Origin: T3Sed10-213 sp012519365
GTDB taxonomy: Bacteria; Planctomycetota; Phycisphaerae; Sedimentisphaerales; Anaerohalosphaeraceae
Length of the DNA: 64,000 nt
Reading direction: 5' to 3'
Assembly: GCA_033809355.1 (NCBI GenBank)
Contig: JAPXLV010000003.1
Span: 27,408 to 91,407 of the forward strand
Both the position numbers and the translations under genes were made by a program. Below are positions 36,159-44,705 of this stretch, piece by piece. How positions within the stretch are numbered: position 1 is the stretch's first letter; every line of letters starts with the position of its first letter. The notes under the pieces were generated by a model. It saw only the letters and a list, made by a program, of their open reading frames with translations, was not told where the DNA came from and searched no databases.

Positions 36159-38028
36159 ATGTGTGGCATTGTGGCATATTTTGGGCGCAAACCGGCACAG
36201 CCGATTCTTATCGAAGGCCTTAAACGTCTTGAATATCGCGGTTACGACTCAGCGGGCATCGCGCTTTTAGAGAAGGATAGGTTTTCGATTTACAAAACCC
36301 CGGGGCGTATCTCCAATCTGGAAGAGACCCTGCCGACCCCCCCCGCACCGGGCGGTCTTGGGCATCGGCCACACCCGCTGGGCCACACACGGCAAACCCA
36401 GCACTGCCAATGCACATCCCCACGTGGACTACACTGGTAAAATCGCCCTCGTGCATAACGGCATTATTGAAAACTACGCTACGCTGAAAAAATGGCTCAT
36501 CAAAGAAGGCTGCACCTTCAAAAGCGAAACCGATACCGAAGTGGCCGCCAACCTTATCGGCTACTTTTACAGCAAAAATCGCAGTCGTGACGGGCTGGAC
36601 TGCCCCTTGGAATGCAACCGATTCGAATGGGCCGTCCAGCAGGCCATCAACGAAATTGTCGGCACGTTCGGCCTGGCGATTTTGTGCCGGGACTGTCCCG
36701 AAATGCTCATCGGCGTCAAAAAAGGAAGCCCGCTGATTTTAGGGGTTGGCAAAAATGAATTTATCCTCGCCTCGGACGCCTCAGCGATAATCGAACACAC
36801 CAGTCAAGCGGTTTATCTGTCTGACGGCGAAATGGTCACCCTTTATCGCGACAGTTTTTCGACCAAAACGCTCAGCAACGAAACCGTTGACGCCGAACTA
36901 AAGGACATCGAAATCTCGCTGGATCAGATCGAACTGGAAGGCTTTTCGCATTATATGCAAAAAGAAATCGCCGAACAGCCGGCCTCCCTCGAAACCTGCC
37001 TCAACGGGCGCATCGATCTGAAAAACGGCCGGGTGATTCTGGGCGACATTCAATCGCGGCTGCGTGATTTGACCCGCACCAAACGAATCATCCTGACGGC
37101 CTGCGGCACGGCCTGGCATGCCGGTCTGGTGGGAGAATTTTTGTTTGAGCAGCTTGCCCGCATTCCGGCCGAGGTCGAATACGCCAGCGAATTTCGCTAT
37201 CGCAACCCCATCCTTGAAGAAGGCACCGTTGTTATCGCCATTAGTCAGTCCGGCGAGACCGCCGACACCCTGGCCGTCGTCGAACAGGCCAAAGAACGCG
37301 GCGCGACCGTCTTGGGCATCGTCAACGTGGTCGGTTCCACCATCGCACGGATGACCGATGCCGGCGTCTATCTGCGCGTCGGGCCTGAAATCGGCGTCGC
37401 CAGTACCAAGGCCTTTACCGCCCAGGTGGCGGTGCTGGCCATGTTGGCCATCGAGTTGGGACGACGACGGCATTTAAGTAACGACGCAACCGAGGGTCTT
37501 CTTAAAGAACTGTTCGCCATTCCCAATAAGATCAAAACCGTCCTCACACAATCCGAGGCCATCCGCGATATCGCTGCGGCCAATGTGAACAAAGAAAACT
37601 GGCTGTTCCTCGGACGCGGCTTTAATTATCCGGTGGCCCTCGAAGGCGCCCTGAAACTCAAAGAAATCAGTTATATCCATGCCGAGGGACTGCCGGTTGC
37701 AGAGATGAAACACGGCCCAATCGCACTGATCACCCCTGGCATGCCGGCCGTCTTTATCGCCACGCGATGCGCTCAATACGATAAAATCATCGGCAATATC
37801 GAAGAAGTTCGCGCCCGCGGGGGCCACACCATTGTCGTCGCAACCGAAGGCGACGAGCAAATTCGCTCCTATGCCGACGACCTGATTTATGTCCCCGACA
37901 CATGCGATTGCTTCCAGCCGCTGCTGACAGTGGTACCGCTGCAAATCCTGGCCTATCACGCTGCCGTGCTGCGCGGTCATGACGTGGACAAACCCCGCAA
38001 CCTGGCCAAAAGTGTAACAGTGGAATAG
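36159..38028 (+). CDS. glmS: Glutamine--fructose-6-phosphate aminotransferase, interrupted by a frameshift in a C8 tract
   Basis: Two overlapping frames together make one protein of about 622 residues, close to the 609 of E. coli GlmS. The first frame (36159-36440) starts MCGIVAYFG with the N-terminal Cys nucleophile and runs to LEETLPTPP. The second frame carries LGIGHTRWATHGKPS, the two SIS sugar isomerase domains (CGTAWHAG, ISQSGETADT) and the C-terminus AKSVTVE. The frame change lies at eight consecutive C (36337-36344). With seven C the reading frame runs through as PPHRAVLGIGHTRW. GlmS makes glucosamine-6-phosphate for wall and envelope precursors and is normally essential. Either this is a homopolymer error or the tract is a switch. 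AAAGGA lies six bases before the ATG. Confidence 0.9.
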
Positions 38029-38048
38029 TTCGGCGATGAACTATTTCC
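38022..38048. terminator. Hairpin shared by the convergent glmS and ACT-domain genes
   Basis: GGAATAGTTC (38022-38031) pairs with GAACTATTTCC (38038-38048), one bulged base and a six-base loop. It covers both stop codons. There is no T run, so termination is only suggested by the position. Confidence 0.35.
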
Positions 38049-38496
38049 GTCTCACCGGGGATCGACGCACCGCGTTATTTGTTTTGGTGTTGGGAATGTC
38101 CGTGTGTTCCTGAAGGACTTTCATTGCTTTTTTCACATCGGCCACCTTCACCACAGCAGTGGTTCGTCCGCCGCGGGCACCGGCCGTACAATAGGCATAC
38201 GCGATATTGATGTGGGCTTTGGCCAGCTTTTCGGTCACGTCGGCAAACGCCCCTGCCTTGTTGGGCAGATTCAGGCACAACACATCTGTCTCACTGTATT
38301 GCAGATTTAGTTTATTCAAGACCTCACGTATGCGCTCCTTGGCGGTACCGACCAGCCGCATCACCCCATGTTCCATCGAATCCATCATCGTCATGGCAAC
38401 GATGTTGATTTTTGCGTTCGCTAATTCATTGAGAATACGGGCCAACACCCCGGGCTTATTAATCATAAAGATTGAAAACTGCGTATCTAAATGCAT
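38041..38496 (-). CDS. Double ACT-domain protein
   Basis: 151 residues made of two ACT domains (about 1-70 and 70-140). The first reads FSIFMINKPGVLARILNELANAKINI and the second LCLNLPNKAGAFADVTEKLAKAHINI. ACT domains bind amino acids or other small ligands in allosteric enzymes and regulators; stand-alone pairs are common in Planctomycetota and Bacteroidota next to amino-acid or ABC transporter genes. The start at 38496 (AAGGGG seven bases upstream) removes a 22-residue extension. It lies about 70 bases behind the last ABC transporter gene and is probably read from the same promoter. Its ligand is unknown. Confidence 0.85.
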   Translation of the reverse strand: MHLDTQFSIFMINKPGVLARILNELANAKINIVAMTMMDSMEHGVMRLVGTAKERIREVLNKLNLQYSETDVLCLNLPNKAGAFADVTEKLAKAHINIAYAYCTAGARGGRTTAVVKVADVKKAMKVLQEHTDIPNTKTNNAVRRSPVRRK

Positions 38497-38565
38497 TGCC
38501 AACCCCTTTCCGGTTTGATTGACTTTTGATAAAACACGCCCTTGCTTGAGTACCAAATCCACTGC

Positions 38566-39555
38566 TCATCCTGTTTTTGCTTTCCAACACGCCGCCAGAT
38601 GGGTACCGGTCGAGTCCTTGGGAACGAGAGTCTGTATCTCCTCACGACAGCGCCCCTCCGCCAACGGACAACGCGGATGAAACGGACAGCCCGACGGCGG
38701 ATTGGAGGGACTGGGCACCTCACCGCTCAGCACCATCCGTTGTTTGGTCTTGACCGGCGCCGGCTCCGGAATGGCACTGAGTAGCGCCTGCGTATAAGGA
38801 TGACGCGGCTCGGCGTACAGGGCGTCCCGAGTGGCAAACTCCACGATATGTCCCAGATACATCACCGCCACGTCCTCGCTGATATGCTCGACCACCGCCA
38901 GATCGTGCGCTATAAAAATATACGTCAGCCCCATTTCTTCCTGCAAATCCTGCAGCAAATTGATTATCTGCGATTGAATGGAGACATCCAGCGCACTGAC
39001 CGGCTCATCGCAAATCAGTAGCTTGGGCTCCAGCGCCAGCGCCCGGGCAATGCCGATGCGCTGCCGTTGTCCGCCGGAAAATTCATGCGGATACCGCCCC
39101 AGATGCTCTACCGAAAGACCAACCCTCTCAACCAGTTCGGCGGCCTTGTCGCGCCGCTGTGCATAGCCGGCCATCCGATGCACCAGCAGCGGCTCACTGA
39201 CAATCTGCTCAACATTCATTCGCGGATTCAGCGAGCCGTACGGATCCTGAAAGATCATCTGCATATCACGCAGCAGACGTTTGATCCGTTTGGCATCGGC
39301 GGCAAACACATCTTCCCCTTCAAACAGAAACCGCCCCCCTGTCGGCTCAATCAGCCGCAGCAGCGTCCTGCCGACGGTTGTCTTGCCGCAGCCGCTCTCA
39401 CCGACCAGCCCGAGTGTTCGGCCTCGTGGGACACGAAAACTGACACCGTCCACCGCCTTGACATGCCCGATCGTCTTACGCAGTACACCCGCCCGAATGG
39501 GAAACCACGTTTTCAGATCGCAGACTTCAACAAGATAATCGTTTGCCTGATTCAT
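38566..39555 (-). CDS. Peptide-type ABC transporter ATP-binding protein (OppF/DppF-like)
   Basis: 329 residues. Walker A GESGCGKTT, signature FSGGQRQRIGIARAL, Walker B LLICDEPVSALDV and the H-loop IAHDLAVVEH are all intact. The C-terminal oligopeptide/dipeptide domain with Cys pairs (GCPFHPRCPLAEGRC) is typical of OppF and may hold an iron-sulfur cluster. It powers the permease pair encoded just upstream. Its ATG overlaps the stop codon of the OppD-like gene by one base (TAATG), so the two ATPases are translated together. Confidence 0.93.
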   Translation of the reverse strand: MNQANDYLVEVCDLKTWFPIRAGVLRKTIGHVKAVDGVSFRVPRGRTLGLVGESGCGKTTVGRTLLRLIEPTGGRFLFEGEDVFAADAKRIKRLLRDMQMIFQDPYGSLNPRMNVEQIVSEPLLVHRMAGYAQRRDKAAELVERVGLSVEHLGRYPHEFSGGQRQRIGIARALALEPKLLICDEPVSALDVSIQSQIINLLQDLQEEMGLTYIFIAHDLAVVEHISEDVAVMYLGHIVEFATRDALYAEPRHPYTQALLSAIPEPAPVKTKQRMVLSGEVPSPSNPPSGCPFHPRCPLAEGRCREEIQTLVPKDSTGTHLAACWKAKTG

Positions 39556-40580
39556 TATTCTGTTTTCTGTCCTCTGACCTCTGTCTCTGACGCCTCATAC
39601 CCTTGGGCATACCAACAGGCCACACAGCGTCCCTGACCAACCTCTTTGAGCGGCGGCTCTTCGGTTTGACATCGCCGATTCTCTTTACCCACCGGACAAC
39701 GCGGATGAAACTTGCAGCCGCTCGGAAAATCCAGCGGATTGGGCACCACTCCGCCAATCACATCCAGCCGATGCTTGCGTTCGCCCAGTCGCGGCAGCGA
39801 CCGCAGCAATCCCTGCGTATAGGGATGCAGCGGCTGCTCAAGCAACGGCTTAACCGACGCCGTTTCAACCACACGCGAAGCGTACATCACCACTACATCA
39901 TCGGCATTCTCGGCCACCACCCCCAAATCGTGCGTAATCAGCATAATGCTCATCCGATGCTTCCGCTGCAACTGCCGCAGCAAATCAAGGATTTGCGCCT
40001 GAATCGTCACATCCAGCGCCGTGGTCGGCTCATCGGCGATCAGCAGTTTCGGTGAGCAGCTCAGCCCCATCGCAATCATCACACGCTGCCGCATGCCGCC
40101 GCTCATCTGATGCGGATACTCATCAATACGCCGCTGCGGATCGGCGATCCCGACTTGCCGCATAATCTCGATGGCCAGCGCCCTGGCCTGACGAGCATTC
40201 AGTCCGCGATGAAGTCGAATCGCCTCTATAATCTGATTTCCCACCGTAAAAACCGGATTCAGACTGGTCATCGGTTCCTGAAAGATCATCGCAATCTCAT
40301 TGCCGCGGATCCGTCGCATGCGGCTGTCGGGCAGTTTCAACAAAGAACGCCCGTCGAACTCAATCTCGCCGGCGACAATCCGCCCCGGCGGATACGGAAT
40401 CAGCCGCATCACCGACAGCGCGGTAACGCTCTTGCCGCAGCCGCTTTCGCCGACCACCGCCAGCGTCTTTCCTTTGTGCAGATCAAAACTGACATCCTGC
40501 ACCGCCCGCACCAACCCCATCTCGGTATAAAAGTGCGTCGAAAGATTTCTGATCGACAATAAAATGGAGTTGCTCTGCAT
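39555..40580 (-). CDS. Peptide-type ABC transporter ATP-binding protein (OppD/DppD-like)
   Basis: 341 residues. Walker A GESGCGKSV, signature MSGGMRQRVMIAMGL, Walker B LLIADEPTTALDV, H-loop ITHDLGVV. The C-terminal peptide-transporter domain with clustered Cys (GCKFHPRCPVGKENRRC) is present. The true start at 40580 overlaps the stop codon of the OppC-like gene (TGATG) and has GAGGA seven bases upstream; the longer frame from 40688 runs inside that gene. It forms the ATPase heterodimer with the next protein. Confidence 0.93.
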   Translation of the reverse strand: MQSNSILLSIRNLSTHFYTEMGLVRAVQDVSFDLHKGKTLAVVGESGCGKSVTALSVMRLIPYPPGRIVAGEIEFDGRSLLKLPDSRMRRIRGNEIAMIFQEPMTSLNPVFTVGNQIIEAIRLHRGLNARQARALAIEIMRQVGIADPQRRIDEYPHQMSGGMRQRVMIAMGLSCSPKLLIADEPTTALDVTIQAQILDLLRQLQRKHRMSIMLITHDLGVVAENADDVVVMYASRVVETASVKPLLEQPLHPYTQGLLRSLPRLGERKHRLDVIGGVVPNPLDFPSGCKFHPRCPVGKENRRCQTEEPPLKEVGQGRCVACWYAQGYEASETEVRGQKTE

Positions 40581-41578
40581 CAATCCGTCCTCAATTTCGG
40601 ATCCAGGCAATCCCGCAACGCATCGCCGAACAAATTCAGCGCCAGCGACAGCACAAAAATCGCCACCGTGGCCGCGGCCATTTCCCACCAGACATTCCGC
40701 GCCAGTTCTGCCCGGGCCGCATCAATCATCGCCCCCCAACTGGGCTTATCGGTCTCACCCAGCCCCAGAAAACTCAGGATCACCTCGGAATGGATAAACG
40801 TCACAAAACGCAATGAAAAATTGATAATAATGATATGAAACACATTCGGCAGCAAATGTTGAAAGATAATCCGTCCCGACGAACAGCCCATCGCCCGTGC
40901 CGCCAGCACATACTCGCTTTCTTTGCGTTTCATAATCTCACCGCGAATCAATCGGGCAATACCCACCCAACTGGTCAGTCCCATCGCCAGATACACCCCC
41001 GTAACCCCGCGCAGCGGCACACCAAACAACGATTTATCCCGCAGCACCACCGCAAAGGCCATCACTAACAGAATATAGGGAATCGTGTTCAGTGTCGTCA
41101 GCAGCCAAACTACCAGATCATCAATCCAGCCGCGAAAATATCCCGCCACCGCCCCCAACGGCACACCGATCAGCAAACTGATAAGGGAGGCACACAGGGC
41201 GACAGTAATCGATGTCTTGGCCCCATAGAGCATTTTTCGGAAGGTCGAGCGACCCAAAAAATCCGTCCCGAACAGCGACCATCCCGACTTGGTTTGGCCG
41301 TCCATCGACTGCCATTCGTACGACTTGAGCGGCGCCTGATACGACGGACCGATCTCCTCGTTCCATCGTGTCAGCATATTATCCCAATCGGCAATCTCAG
41401 AGACAAACACAAAACCGGCCAATATAAAATAGGCTGCCGAAATCCAAAAACATACAATCGCCAAACGGCGTTTGCGCAAACGACGCAGCCCATCCGCCCA
41501 TAAACTTCGCCCCTTCCCAACGAGACGCCGTATTATTGGCTTATCTTTCAGCGGTGTTTCTGATGGAGTCATATCCAT
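40580..41578 (-). CDS. Peptide-type ABC transporter permease (OppC/DppC-like)
   Basis: 332 residues, about six membrane helices, with the first helix at about 40-60 and a periplasmic loop up to 115. Family marks are WSLFGTDFLGRSTFRKMLYGAKTS (the G-T-D-x-x-G-R-D motif, here with Ser), SLISLLIGVPLGAVAGYF, and the EAA loop REIMKRKESEYVLAARAMGCSSGRIIFQHLLPN. It pairs with the OppB-like permease 16 bases upstream and with the two ATPases. The substrate class (peptides, nickel or sugars) cannot be settled from the permease. Confidence 0.92.
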   Translation of the reverse strand: MDMTPSETPLKDKPIIRRLVGKGRSLWADGLRRLRKRRLAIVCFWISAAYFILAGFVFVSEIADWDNMLTRWNEEIGPSYQAPLKSYEWQSMDGQTKSGWSLFGTDFLGRSTFRKMLYGAKTSITVALCASLISLLIGVPLGAVAGYFRGWIDDLVVWLLTTLNTIPYILLVMAFAVVLRDKSLFGVPLRGVTGVYLAMGLTSWVGIARLIRGEIMKRKESEYVLAARAMGCSSGRIIFQHLLPNVFHIIIINFSLRFVTFIHSEVILSFLGLGETDKPSWGAMIDAARAELARNVWWEMAAATVAIFVLSLALNLFGDALRDCLDPKLRTD

Positions 41579-41594
41579 TCCAACTCAAAAACAG

Positions 41595-42755
41595 TTATTC
41601 CAGCGACACCCTCGGATCCACCCACGCATAACAAATATCCGTCAGCAGGGTAAATATCACAATCAACAGCGACATAATATAGGTCATTGCATTAAGCACA
41701 AAAAAATCACGTGAATTGATGGCCTGAATCATCAAATCACCCAGCCCTGGAATCCCGAAAAACCGCTCCAACAGCAGCGAGCCGAGAATCAGATACGGAA
41801 TCGACAGCACCACATTGGTGATAATCGGAATCATCGCGTTTTTGAGCACGTGCTTAAACAACACCGTACGCGTCGAAAGCCCCTTGGCAAAGGCGGTTCG
41901 CACATAATCCGACTGCATCTCATCCAGCATCACCGTCCGATAAAACCGCAAATTAGCCCCCAGTCCGGCGGCAATACCGATGAGTACCGGCAGCGCCACG
42001 CTGACCCAAATCGACCGATCCGGCACAAAAAATATTGGAAACCAGTCCAGCCGATATGCAAAAAAGTACTGACCGAAAATAATAAAACTCAGATAGGGGA
42101 TGCTCATTCCCGCCACGCAAATCACCACCAGAATCATATCCAGCTTCGAGCCCCGTACAAAGGCCACCACCAGCGCCAAGGCAATCGAAATCGTCACGGT
42201 CCCGATAAACATCGGCACCGTCAGCGCCAACGAAGGTCCAACCCCCCATCTAATGCGGTCGGCAATCAGTTCCCGATTCAAATCATAACCAAAATTAAAT
42301 GTCAGCGCCTTGGTAAAGTGACTGAAAAATTGACTGTCAAAATCCAGCATCCGCCAGGCCTGCACCAGGTGCAAGCCGCCAAGACGCTCCTTAAAAAGAT
42401 CCCGCAGCCAGATTTTTTGCCCTTCCTGCTCAAGTTCGAACTCACTTAAGGGTCTTGCCGGCCCTGCCGTGCTTTCCTTGAGGCGGCCCTCCTCGGCCTC
42501 GCGTGCCTGCTTCAGATAAGCCTCCTTGTGGCCTTGCCAGTCGTCCTCGTCCAGCGGCTCCAGGCCGACAAACAACGGCTTGTCAAGGCCGTATTCGTGG
42601 CGAATCTCGGCAATCGTCTCAGCATCGGCATCTCGACCGGCGATTTGATAGGAAATATCACCCCCTAACAGCGTAAACAGCACAAACGTCAGCAGCAGCA
42701 CGCCGAAGACTATCGGGATCGTATAAAGCAATCGTCGAATAATAAAGGCTGTCAT
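41595..42755 (-). CDS. Peptide-type ABC transporter permease (OppB/DppB-like) with extended periplasmic loop
   Basis: 386 residues; usual members have about 310-340. The N-terminal helix FIIRRLLYTIPIVFGVLLLTF and the following GRDADAETIAEIRHEYGLDKP are standard. Between about residues 68 and 150 lies a charged insert (rich in Glu, Lys and Gln) not found in typical OppB. After it come the core helices and the EAA loop (YVRTAFAKGLSTRTVLFKHVLKNAMIP) and LLLERFFGIPGLGDL. The insert would project into the periplasm and could contact the two binding proteins encoded upstream. The SD is weak (GAAGAACG). Confidence 0.9.
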   Translation of the reverse strand: MTAFIIRRLLYTIPIVFGVLLLTFVLFTLLGGDISYQIAGRDADAETIAEIRHEYGLDKPLFVGLEPLDEDDWQGHKEAYLKQAREAEEGRLKESTAGPARPLSEFELEQEGQKIWLRDLFKERLGGLHLVQAWRMLDFDSQFFSHFTKALTFNFGYDLNRELIADRIRWGVGPSLALTVPMFIGTVTISIALALVVAFVRGSKLDMILVVICVAGMSIPYLSFIIFGQYFFAYRLDWFPIFFVPDRSIWVSVALPVLIGIAAGLGANLRFYRTVMLDEMQSDYVRTAFAKGLSTRTVLFKHVLKNAMIPIITNVVLSIPYLILGSLLLERFFGIPGLGDLMIQAINSRDFFVLNAMTYIMSLLIVIFTLLTDICYAWVDPRVSLE

Positions 42756-42833
42756 CGTTCTTCGCTAATTCAGTATCGAATTCTTCATTTTTGCGGTCCT
42801 ACACGATTTTCTCAAAAACACTCTCCCGGCCGA

Positions 42834-44705
42834 TTACCTCTTTTTAAGTTCCGCCAGCAAATCCGCATAGCGAGCCCGCTCGTGTTGGTCCACCCGTCGA
42901 TATTTCAAGACATTATACGAAAACACGTGCGGCTTATAATTTTTGTACCATGAATGATACAGGGCATACGAAACGCGATGCGTGGTAAATACCGCCGGAT
43001 AATCGTCCATCACCATCCGTTCCATCCGCCGATACAGTGCAGTCCGCTCCGGGCTGTCGAACATCACCTGAGCCTGCTCGAGCAGTGTATCATATTCCGG
43101 ATTGGAATAAAAAAACTTATTCCCGCCGGGAGCAAAATATTTTGTACCGAACAGTTCCAGAAAATCAATCGCGTCCGGCATCCCGGCGCTGACGCCGCTG
43201 GCAAACAACTGCAAATGCCCGTTATTGACCTCGGACATATACGTCGGCCAATCCATATACTCCACATTCAACCGAAGACCAATATTGGACATATATTTTT
43301 GCAAAAACTGGGCGTATTGCCGCGAAAAATTGTCCACCCCCGGCATCCCCAGTTTCAGCGGCCCGATAGGCCCGCCGTGAATCTTTTCCGCCTCTTTGAG
43401 CAATTCGGCCGCCTCGGCTGGATCATATCGAGAATACCCGTACTCAGCGATATTCGGATCGTAGGAATTCATCCCCGGCGACACAAAGCCATGGGCCACT
43501 TCAAACCGGCCGTTGAACAGCAAATCCACCAACGCCTGACGATCAATCGCCCGCGAAATCGCCATACGCAACGGTTTGTTCGGCCCCAGCACCGGATCTC
43601 TGAGATTAAACCCCACCCAAAATGTGGACGGGTCGATGTAGATTTCCAGCCGGATGTTTCGCTGAATCATCTCTTCGGTCAATTCGCCGCCGCTGGATCC
43701 GATGGCCTCATCAAAATTATCTTTGGGAATCCCCAAAAAATCCAGCTCCCCCCGCATAAACAACAGCCACCGCGGCTGGTCTTCCTCAATCACACGAAAG
43801 AAAATCCGATCCACAAACGGCAGCGGCTTGCCCGCATCGTCCAGCAGCCCCGCTTCCGCATCGCCCGGCGCCCCTTGCGACGGATACAACTGGCCCCGCC
43901 AATTGGCATTGCGCACCAATTCCACATAACTGCCGCGCCGCCAGGTCTTGAGCCGATAAGGACCGGTCCCCACAGGATGCTGGGGAATCCGGGCACGATA
44001 ATAATCCACCGCCTCTTTGGCGACCGGAGCGGTGGACATATCCGACAGAACCGATTCCACCACCTGCGGCCATGGACGAACCAGCTTGATTTGCAGCGTA
44101 AAATCATCCAGCGCCCGAAAGCCTTCAACCTCGTAATCGTAATCTACCGACCATTCATCGGCAAACTGCCTGGTGTAATCGCGAAACGCATCAAGACCCA
44201 CGATTCGATCATTCCACGACGGCCAGTTCTGACTGCGATACTTAACGTTGGCAATGCGTTTGATGGCATACACAATATCGTGCGCCGTCACCTGCCGTCC
44301 CTTGCCGTCTGCAAAACACGGGTCATCCTGAAACCGTACGTCCTGCCTGATACGAATGGTATAGGTCAGCTTATCCTCACTGATCTGCGGCAAATCTTCA
44401 GCCAGCACCGGCACCACCTCATAAGGCCGCTTGAGATAATGATACCCAAACAGCGCCTCAAAAATATTGCCGCCCACCGTCATTCCATAGACATCCCGCA
44501 TATTGCCGCTGTCCAGTGTCTGAATCTTGGTAATCAGCGACAAATGCAGCACATTCTCATCACTATCGGGGGTTGCCTTATGCAGGCCGCAGCCGAGAAA
44601 TACCGTCGCGATAGCCAACACAAGAACCACCCATTGACAGCCCATTATAAAACGCCTGCGTGACGCTTTATCGAAATCGCTTTTTGTAACGCTCACGTTT
44701 TTCAC
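42834..44705 (-). CDS. ABC transporter substrate-binding lipoprotein, family 5 (second of two)
   Basis: 623 residues. A lipoprotein signal ends in FLGC. The mature part is a cluster C (SBP_bac_5) solute-binding protein: IQTLDSGNMRDVYGMTVGGNIFEALF, HPVGTGPYRLKTWRRGSYVEL, DQPRWLLFMRGELDFLGIP and FNLRDPVLGPNKPLRMAIS. It binds peptides or similar ligands outside the cell membrane. It is a tandem paralogue of the upstream gene, with the same motif order. Start choice is uncertain: the GTG at 44705 gives a basic n-region before the hydrophobic core and overlaps the upstream gene by 38 bases; the ATG at 44645 has AGG nine bases upstream but leaves an uncharged n-region. Confidence 0.9.
   Translation of the reverse strand: MKNVSVTKSDFDKASRRRFIMGCQWVVLVLAIATVFLGCGLHKATPDSDENVLHLSLITKIQTLDSGNMRDVYGMTVGGNIFEALFGYHYLKRPYEVVPVLAEDLPQISEDKLTYTIRIRQDVRFQDDPCFADGKGRQVTAHDIVYAIKRIANVKYRSQNWPSWNDRIVGLDAFRDYTRQFADEWSVDYDYEVEGFRALDDFTLQIKLVRPWPQVVESVLSDMSTAPVAKEAVDYYRARIPQHPVGTGPYRLKTWRRGSYVELVRNANWRGQLYPSQGAPGDAEAGLLDDAGKPLPFVDRIFFRVIEEDQPRWLLFMRGELDFLGIPKDNFDEAIGSSGGELTEEMIQRNIRLEIYIDPSTFWVGFNLRDPVLGPNKPLRMAISRAIDRQALVDLLFNGRFEVAHGFVSPGMNSYDPNIAEYGYSRYDPAEAAELLKEAEKIHGGPIGPLKLGMPGVDNFSRQYAQFLQKYMSNIGLRLNVEYMDWPTYMSEVNNGHLQLFASGVSAGMPDAIDFLELFGTKYFAPGGNKFFYSNPEYDTLLEQAQVMFDSPERTALYRRMERMVMDDYPAVFTTHRVSYALYHSWYKNYKPHVFSYNVLKYRRVDQHERARYADLLAELKKR

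Noticed and set aside
36159..38028. glmS as two separate genes (a short N-terminal and a long C-terminal protein)
   Set aside because: The two frames join perfectly into one GlmS after a one-base change in the C8 tract, and the second frame has no ribosome binding site of its own.
39555..40688. OppD-like protein starting at 40688
   Set aside because: The first 36 codons lie inside the OppC-like gene and match nothing; the TGATG junction with GAGGA upstream supports 40580.
42954..44663. Long open frame (569 codons) on the plus strand opposite the second binding protein
   Set aside because: It is the antisense shadow of a well-supported gene; its translation is rich in Arg, His, Pro and Ile and shows no domain. 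Similar shadows at 45040-46077, 21821-23104 and 19143-20465 were rejected for the same reason.
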